A DNA stretch of 64,000 nt from Adiantum capillus-veneris (Eukaryota > Streptophyta > Polypodiopsida > Polypodiales > Pteridaceae). The stretch spans positions 91,091,112 through 91,155,111 of the forward strand of contig CM043945.1 of assembly GCA_014529385.2 (NCBI GenBank), given 5' to 3'. A model generated the notes under the pieces. The model did no database searches. It was not told the DNA's origin and worked only from the letters and a program-made list of their open reading frames with translations. Below, in pieces: positions 57,589 through 64,000 of this stretch (the stretch's first letter is position 1; each line of letters opens with the position of its first letter). The position numbers and the translations under genes were made by a program.

Positions 57589-57776
57589 AATGGGAAGGGA
57601 GGAGTAGAAGCCAATTGCAAGGTCATGAGTTTCAAGATGATGAGAATTCATGTGTGTAGTGTGTAAAGTTTGTTTTTTACTTAATGGGAAGGGAGGAGTA
57701 GAAGCCAATTGCAAGGTCATGAGTTGCAAGATAATGAGAATTCATGTGTGTAGTGTGTAAAGTTTGTTTTCAATTT
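57589..57776. repeat. 94-bp tandem duplication
   Basis: Two copies starting at 57589 and 57683 share 'aatgggaagggaggagtaga', 'gccaattgcaaggtcatgag' and 'gtgtgtagtgtgtaaagttt' with only a few mismatches. Confidence 0.92.
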
Positions 57777-58779
57777 ATTTTGATCTAGTTTTACATCTTA
57801 TCAAGCGTAATAATGAGCCATCTTGGCCAATTTTGACAATCATGATACCTACAGTGAGAGGATATGTACATAAGAGTGCATAATAGTTTTGCCTTATTTT
57901 TCACCAAATAATAATATATTTTTCAATTTTCTTTTATTTTTAGCTAATAAAGATAAAAATTCGATACAAATACCCAAGAGAGCCAAATTTGAGTTGCGAT
58001 AGCAAACGTTAAATTAACAAATCAAGAGCTTCAAGCATGTCAAGTTGGGAAAGAATTGGTACAAATTGAATTTTTGGGGCCAACTTACGATCGATCAAAT
58101 TCGCAAAATCGAGAGCCGTCCATGGCTAAATGTCCAAATGACAAGCCGTTTGAGCTGCAGGTGATATGCCATAAGAAATCAAGGCAAGTAAGCATGCACT
58201 TGGGGCTCTGGGTAAGTCGGGCACTTAGGCAAAATAGGGCAAATCAAACCTCATTTGCATTTGCTTGAACTGAGAGAGAGAGAGATTTCGTGCTTTGTGT
58301 GACCTAGAGCTTAAGCATGTTTTTGCTTACTACAAGCACTCAAAGCCACCAGAAGGCACCAAATTTGATAGGAATGTTCTACTACTAACCTCCCTTGACA
58401 AATGTATAAAGGCCACACAACACAAAAAACCCTAAATTAGCCACATCAATCAAACCAAAGTTGGATTTTTTTGTAAATTGTTAGAGGTTGGTAGGGGGCA
58501 AACCTACTCTAAATTCAAAAAGTTTTGTCAAGGAGACTCCCCAAGCCAAGGTCTTTCCAATCTTGCAATCATTGTGTGGTTTTGTGGTGGAACATGGATT
58601 GTGATCCATGTTCCCCAGCCTTAAATTGCAAAAAACTTTCTCCTGCATCTAGCCCTACACAGTGCCCATCAGATTTTGCAATCACAAATCAAAAATCTTG
58701 TCAGACATGGATAACGATCCATGTCCCCCAGTATGCCCAAACATGACCAAAAGTCACCCCCATCTAGATCATGTTTGGG
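57777..58779. other. Intergenic flank of the copia element
   Basis: No gene recognised. It is the host sequence into which the copia element inserted; 58775-58784 is the left side of the target site. Confidence 0.5.
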
Positions 58780-58784
58780 AAAGT
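58780..58784. other. Target-site duplication (left), AAAGT
   Basis: The 5 bp AAAGT just before the left LTR are repeated directly after the right LTR at 63883-63887, as expected for a copia insertion. Confidence 0.85.
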
Positions 58785-59038
58785 TATTACCTTATACATG
58801 TGGTAGTGATGTGTGTGAACACATCACTACCACATCCTAAGTGTGAACACACTTAGGATCGTCGGGGCATTTTTTCCATCACTAGGAGGTTATTCCCCCG
58901 TGCATTTTATATACGCCCATCATTCTATGGCTATTTATTTTTCCATTGCACACTAAGTAAAACAGTCTCCATTGTGTGCCTTGAGCTTCCTTCATCTTCT
59001 CCAAGCTGTGTATCTTTCTTGCAACCCTAATTCCAACA
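58785..59038 (+). repeat. Copia 5' LTR (254 bp)
   Basis: It matches 63652-63882, with a 28-bp extra segment. That segment creates two perfect inverted repeats: GTGGTAGTGATGTGT with its complement across a 4-base loop, and ATCCTAAGTGTG with its complement across AA. The 3' LTR has only part of these. Confidence 0.9.
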
Positions 59039-59040
59039 AT

Positions 59041-59051
59041 TGGTATCAAAG
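59041..59051 (+). other. Primer-binding site (initiator Met-tRNA type)
   Basis: TGGTATCAAAG starts 2 bp after the LTR end and matches the plant TGGTATCAGAG type PBS with one change. Confidence 0.85.
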
Positions 59052-59335
59052 AAGGTTGCGTCCTCCCGTGCTTAGTCCCCAGCAGCTCCAGCATATGCCT
59101 GCTCATTCTCCGATTTCTGTGAGCTTTGGCAAGCATTTGCAGGTCGACGGTTTCCACTACAAGCAGTACTACCTGCACAGGCTATTTTGTCATTTTGTGC
59201 AAAAATTTTATCAGTGCCGTTTTTTGCATAATAGGTGCCTTACAGTCTTCTATGGTTTGTGCTATATAGCACGTGTTGTTCCCGCTTTGTTTCTCCTCTT
59301 TTTGGGTAGTTTTCACATTAGGTGCAGCATTTACC

Positions 59336-62300
59336 ATGGCTGACAACAACACAGATGTGTTCAAGATGTTTGTTGTTGAGGAAAGATTGAATGGGGACAA
59401 TTACCCTATGTGGGCTTAGATGCAACATGTTCTTGTGTCAAAGGGAATCTAGAATATTGTACAGGGCATTGATGTACGTCTTGGTTCTGAGGATGTAGGC
59501 AATGTTGAGGATGTTGTAGGACTTGCTGCAAGGATTGTTGCTGTTGAGTTGTTTTGCCTACGGTAGAACAAGCTCGTTGTTGGGATGTAAAGGATGTAAA
59601 GGCTCATGTGTTGATTGTGTTGTCAACAAAACCTACAATACAGGCTTGGGATATTCTGGTTGGTCGTTATGCAAGCCACAATGAGGCAAAAATTGCAGTG
59701 TTGCATAAAGAGATGAAGTAAAAGATTATGCATGAGGAAGATGATATGGAGACTTTTCTAACTGGTGTCAAGGATATCAATGGCAATTTATTTTTGTAGG
59801 TGAAGTCATTTCAGATAATTCTCCTGTGCAGACTGTTCTTGATGCCTTGCAAGACTCTTACTAGACTTTTCCTAGTACTTGGAGACTCATGACCCAAGGA
59901 AATCGTGAAGTTGTCAAGTTTGATGCATTGTGCACATTGCTATTGCAAGAGTCACTTTCCAAAAAAAAAAAAAAAAGACAGCATGCAATTAAACAGGCTT
60001 TTATTGCTGCTCAAAGAAAGGGTGTTAGCAACAATGCACCACTTCTTATGGTTCTTTTGCAAGTGGAAAGTCACTTGTTCCTAATGCTTCTACTAGCAGC
60101 AATTCATCTGGAAATTATGGTGATAAGGGAAAAAAGAATATGCGTTGCCATTATTGTAAAGCTAATGATCACTTGATCAAGCAGTGTCCTAAGTTGAAGG
60201 CCAAAGAGTCTAAGAAGAAAGAGGGTGGTTTCACTGCAAATGCTGGTTCCACGAAAAATGCAGCTATTGTTGAGTCTTTTATGAAAGGAGACTGTGATGC
60301 TGATGGTAATGCAGAATAGGGTTTTAGTGCAGAGTGTACCTATAATCTTGTTGTCCATGATGCATGCATGTCAATTGCTACAGATTCACATGTGTGGTAT
60401 TTTGACAGTGGTGCTGCAAAGCACATTACCTCAGAACGTGATTTTTTCACCTCTCTTGAGTATGTCCCTCATGGGAATTCAATTACTTGTGCCAACAATG
60501 CCTCTTATCCGGTTCAAGGAGCTGTAAATATTGTTCTTACTGCTACAAATGGCAGTTCTTTCACACTTGTTGATGCACTTTATGTACCTGGGATCAAGAG
60601 GAATATTTTGTTTGTATCTGCACTTGCTAGACTTGTTCTTGTAGCTAAATTTGTGAATGACAGATGTACAGTACATGATCTTAGTTTTGTGATGAAATTG
60701 TTGCATCTAGCATTTTATGCCGTGGGTTGTATAAGCTCACTTTGTATGACAAGTGTGGGCAGAATTTTGCAAATGTAGTTGTGGATTCAAAGGCTACTTC
60801 AGATCAAAACTTTGGCATGCAGGTTTTGGTCATCTAAATTTTTCTAGTTTGTTGCATTTGTAGAAATCTGGTATGGTTTCTTCTTTGTCGCCTCTTGAAG
60901 CGCTTGTCAAACACGTTTGTGAATGCTGTATTTTGGGTAAGATGCAACGTTCTAAGTTTCCAAAGGGTGGTTTAGTTAGGGCCACATGGAGTTTGCAGCT
61001 TGTGCTTAGTGATGTTTGTGGGCCCATGCAAACTTTGTCCTTGGGAAATTACCTTTACTTCGTGACTTCCATTGATGATTACTCCAGGCATGCATGGGTA
61101 TGCCCACTTAAAGAGAAGCTCAAAGTATTTATGTGTTTCAAACAATTTCTAGCTATGGTTGAAAATGTCTCGAAGGGCACCCTCCGTTCCAATCAAGGGG
61201 GGGACTATATGTCTCATGAATTTAATGCATTTCTGGCTAGTCGTGGGATAAAACACCAATGTACAGTGCCTTATATGTCTCAACAAAATGGAGTTGCTGA
61301 GAGGAAAAACAAGTCACTTATGGAAATGGTGCGATGTATGGTCAAAAGTCAAGCTTTACCGCATTCTTTTTGGCTTGAGGCCGTCATGTGTGCCACTTAT
61401 GTACTAAACATGTGTCATACAAAAGCTTTGCAGTCTATTACTCCATATGAAGCATGGCATGATAGAAAGCCTTTTATTGAGTACTTGCGTGTTTTTGGTT
61501 GTTTGGCATATGCTTTGGTGCCACAAACACAACGCAAAAAATTGGATGATAAGGCTGTCAAATGTATTTTTGTTGGGGTTAAAGTGCTAAAAGAAAAGGT
61601 TACAGGTTGTATCATCCACAAACAAAGTGTATTCAAGTTTCATGGGATGTTGTGTTTGTGGAAGATTTTGTTCAGTCCTTGCTGTCATGCACTAGAGATA
61701 GTAATGTAAGATCACAGGACATTTATGACACTTTGTTGCCTCTTTTCACTGGTCGAAGTACAAACGTAAATTCCAATGAGGCAAATGTACAGTCTATGGG
61801 GGTTTCTAAAAATGTTACAGATCAGCCTATCACTGATGTAGGTGTACATAATGTACTTGATGAGGAAAGGGTTGAGAATGAGCAAGGTAGAGGTATGCAT
61901 AAATGGTTGGTGCATACTTTGTGTGACAATAAATTGGATGCACCTTTGTCTAGTCGTGCTCGTTCGGGTTGTAGCCATGCATCTTATGCATCAAATTGTT
62001 ATGATTTGGGTGTGTCTAGCTTACATGATGTTGAGGAACCTCTATCTTTTGATGAAGCAAAAAATTCAAAAACTTGAATGGCTGCCATGCAATCATAATA
62101 TGATGTACTTATAGAAAATGACACATGGACTTCATGTGATTTGCCTCATGGAAAAAAGTCCATTGGTATGAAGTGGGTTTACAAGTTGAAACGCAAGCCG
62201 GATGGTGAGATTGATCGCTATAAGGCTCGACTTGTTGCAAAGGGTTATGCACAACAAAAAGGCATAGATTATGAAGAGACTTTTTCTCCCACTTGTCGTA

Positions 62301-63560
62301 TGACTACTGAGAATTTTCTATGTGCATTGGCAGCTCATTTTGGTTGGGATGTATATCAGCCAAACATTGTTACTACTTTCTTGAATGGTGACATATTTGA
62401 GGAAGTTTATGTAACGCAGCCTTGCAATTTTGTCAAGAAAGGACAAGAGGATAAGGTGTATGAAAATGAAACAAAGCTTTGTATGGGTTGAAGAAATCTC
62501 CTCGTGCTTGGTATGAGAAGGGTGACACTCATTTGGTCAAACGAGAATTTGGTAACAGTCCAAAAGAAAACACATTGTATGTAAAGCGTGAGGGTGATGT
62601 ACTTCTCATTGTGGTTCTTTATATAGATGATTTGCTGATCACTGGACCAAGTGAGAGACATATTGCTAAATTTAAGGCTGATTTGAATGCTACTTTCAAG
62701 ATGAAAGATTTGGGGATGTTGCATCATTACTTCGATATACAATTTAAGCAGTGTGATGATGGTATTGCATTGTGTCAAAAACGTTACATAGAGACATTGC
62801 TATGTAAATTTGGGCTTGAGGATTGCAAACCTATTGCCACTACCATGGAAAAATGTTTGAAATTGAGGCTTCATGATGTTGGTGATCCTGCAGATGTCAT
62901 TCATTACCAAACTATTGTTGGATGCCTCATTTATGTATGCAACACAAGGCCCAAGGCCCAATATTTAGTTTGTAGTCTAACAGGTCAGCAAATTTATGCA
63001 TAGCCCAAGGTCTAAGCATTGGTAGGCTGTCAAGATATTTTTTTGCTACTTGAGTGATGCTTTACATATTGGCTTGTTTTATCCCAAGGGGGGATCATTG
63101 CCGCCAGACTTACATGTTTTTTTGGACTTAGATTGGGCTAGTTGTTTTGACACACAAGTGGTTTTTGTTTCATGTTTGGCAGTTCACGTATATCATGGTT
63201 GAGCCAGAAGAAACCTACTGTGGCCACTTATAGTTGTGAGTCTGAGTACAAGGCAGTCTTCACAGCTACGGTTGAGTGTGTATGGCTCAGACACCTTATG
63301 GATGATTTGGGTGTTGGACAGGACACTACCAACACTATCTGCACTGACAGTCAGAGGACATTGGCAGTTGCGAGGAACCCAATTTTTCATGCTCGTACAA
63401 AGCACATTGAGGTGCATTACCACTATGTCATGGAGAGTCTCTCAGCAGGATGATCAGCCTGGATTATGTGCCAACACAGGACAACCTTGCATATATTTTC
63501 ACACACAAAGGCATTGTCTTGTGAGAAGTTTGAAGCTTTCCGCAAAGCTTTGGGCTAGTA
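59336..63560 (+). pseudogene. Copia gag-pol polyprotein, decayed
   Basis: It starts at ATG 59336 (MADNNTDVFKMF) with gag, where stops follow within 30 codons. A CCHC zinc knuckle (CHYCKANDHLIKQC) lies near 60145-60190. Protease is WYFDSGAAKHIT near 60398. Integrase covers about 60815-61570: HVCECCILGKMQ, VLSDVCGPMQT, RSNQGGDYMS and QQNGVAERKN. In RSNQGG the catalytic Asp of the usual RSD is Asn. Reverse transcriptase covers 62080-62780: MKWVYKLKRKPDGEIDRYKA, NIVTTFLNGD where Asp of motif A is Asn, and YIDDLLITG, which is intact. RNase H covers 63170-63460 with ATYSCESEYKAV and CTDSQRTLAV, ending at KFEAFRKALGL near 63555. Numerous in-frame stops and frameshifts (for example at 59418, 62075, 62488, 63001) show it is non-functional. 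Confidence 0.92.
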
Positions 63561-63640
63561 ACCCTTTGTGGATTGATCATGTCCTCAAGGCATGGCACTT
63601 CCCTTTACTCCTGTGCCAGCTCTCGTTCACCACATCACTC

Positions 63641-63651
63641 CAGGGGGGATT
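63641..63651 (+). other. Polypurine tract of the copia element
   Basis: CAGGGGGGATT lies directly before the 3' LTR. Confidence 0.8.
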
Positions 63652-63882
63652 TATTACCATATACATGTGGTAATGATGTGTGTGAACACACTTAGGACCG
63701 TCAGGGTATTTTTTCCCTCACTACTAGGAGGTTTTCCCCCCTGCGCATTGTATATACGCCCATCATTCTAGGGCTATCTATCTTTTCATTGCACACTGAG
63801 TATAACACTCTGTGTTGTGTGCCTTGAGCTTCCTTCATCTTTTCCAAGCTGTTTGTGTTTTCTTGCAACCCTAATTCCAACA
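63652..63882 (+). repeat. Copia 3' LTR (231 bp)
   Basis: It begins TATTACCATATACATGTGG and ends CCCTAATTCCAACA, followed by the AAAGT duplication at 63883-63887. It lacks the 28-bp hairpin segment of the 5' LTR. Confidence 0.9.
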
Positions 63883-63887
63883 AAAGT
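63883..63887. other. Target-site duplication (right), AAAGT
   Basis: The right copy of the 5-bp target-site duplication. The host sequence after it, to 64000, holds nothing recognisable. Confidence 0.85.
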
Positions 63888-64000
63888 CAATCCTCAAGTT
63901 TTGACCAAAATGGATATTATTAGATCCAAAACCCCCAAATTCTTAAAATTTGAGTATGCAAATAGTCATTTTGACTTAGGACCAACAATAAATGATACAA

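Larger units (their letters stand above)
58785..63882 (+). mobile_element. Full-length Ty1/copia LTR retrotransposon
   Basis: A complete element of 5098 bp: 5' LTR, primer-binding site, gag, protease, integrase, reverse transcriptase, RNase H, polypurine tract, 3' LTR, and a 5-bp target-site duplication. The order protease-integrase-RT-RNase H is diagnostic of copia. LTRs run TATTACC to CCAACA, so the first dinucleotide is TA, not the usual TG, in both copies. The structure is intact but the polyprotein is disabled by many stops, so the copy is non-autonomous now. LTR divergence is clearly visible by eye, so the insertion is not recent. Confidence 0.93.

Overview
The window reads as plant nuclear DNA and most resembles a large, repeat-rich fern-type genome. 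The reasons are a decayed plant PPR gene at the left edge, spliceosomal-type introns in several genes, plant-type Ty1/copia and Ty3/gypsy retrotransposons, and dense (GA/CT)n microsatellites. The fern assignment is inference from the style of the PPR fragment and the repeat load. No tRNA, rRNA, CRISPR array or bacterial-type operon was recognised.

Layout. 1-5.2 kb: PPR pseudogene, a run of GA/GT microsatellites, and AT-rich DNA. 5.2-27.6 kb: arrays of degenerate repeats that all share a palindromic core (CCTATGGCC ... GGCCATAGG) but differ in spacer and period. Embedded in them are two minus-strand FCP1/HAD-phosphatase-like genes (6.5-9.2 kb, both damaged), a minus-strand multi-segment gene with a ParB-like fold (13.2-15.8 kb), and a Penelope-like retroelement (22.3-24.5 kb, minus strand) bracketed by ~0.85-kb direct repeats. 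27.6-39.8 kb: a compact cluster of five mostly intron-containing genes: a DUF7869/RNase-H-like transposase-type gene, a coiled-coil/CxYC/HxCxMHA protein, an acidic minus-strand protein, a plus-strand locus that joins a histone-H3-like sequence to a Ulp1-type cysteine protease, and a minus-strand protein with a ubiquitin-like-looking tail. The acidic gene and the H3/Ulp1 gene are divergent around a region holding a 216-bp tandem duplication with G-boxes and a TATA box on each side. A truncated second copy of the CxYC/HxCxMHA gene lies at 46.2-47.5 kb. 40-46 kb: a dispersed repeat family carrying its own (CT)n tract, an AT microsatellite, and a gypsy reverse transcriptase remnant cut by CT/CA microsatellites. 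48.5-52.1 kb: a decayed chromodomain-type gypsy element. 55.4-56.3 kb: a gypsy integrase remnant. 58.78-63.89 kb: a structurally complete copia element with LTRs, PBS, PPT and a 5-bp target-site duplication but a broken polyprotein.

The most unusual content is the 27.6-39.8 kb cluster, because a histone-H3-like fold next to a deSUMOylase-type protease beside an RNase-H-like transposase-type gene is not an arrangement I recognise, and the palindromic-core super-array that surrounds the HAD-like and ParB-like genes. The working hypothesis is that several of these genes belong to one or more undescribed multi-gene mobile elements. Many in-frame stops across the window are CAG-to-TAG or CGA-to-TGA changes, which fits decay of methylated plant transposons.
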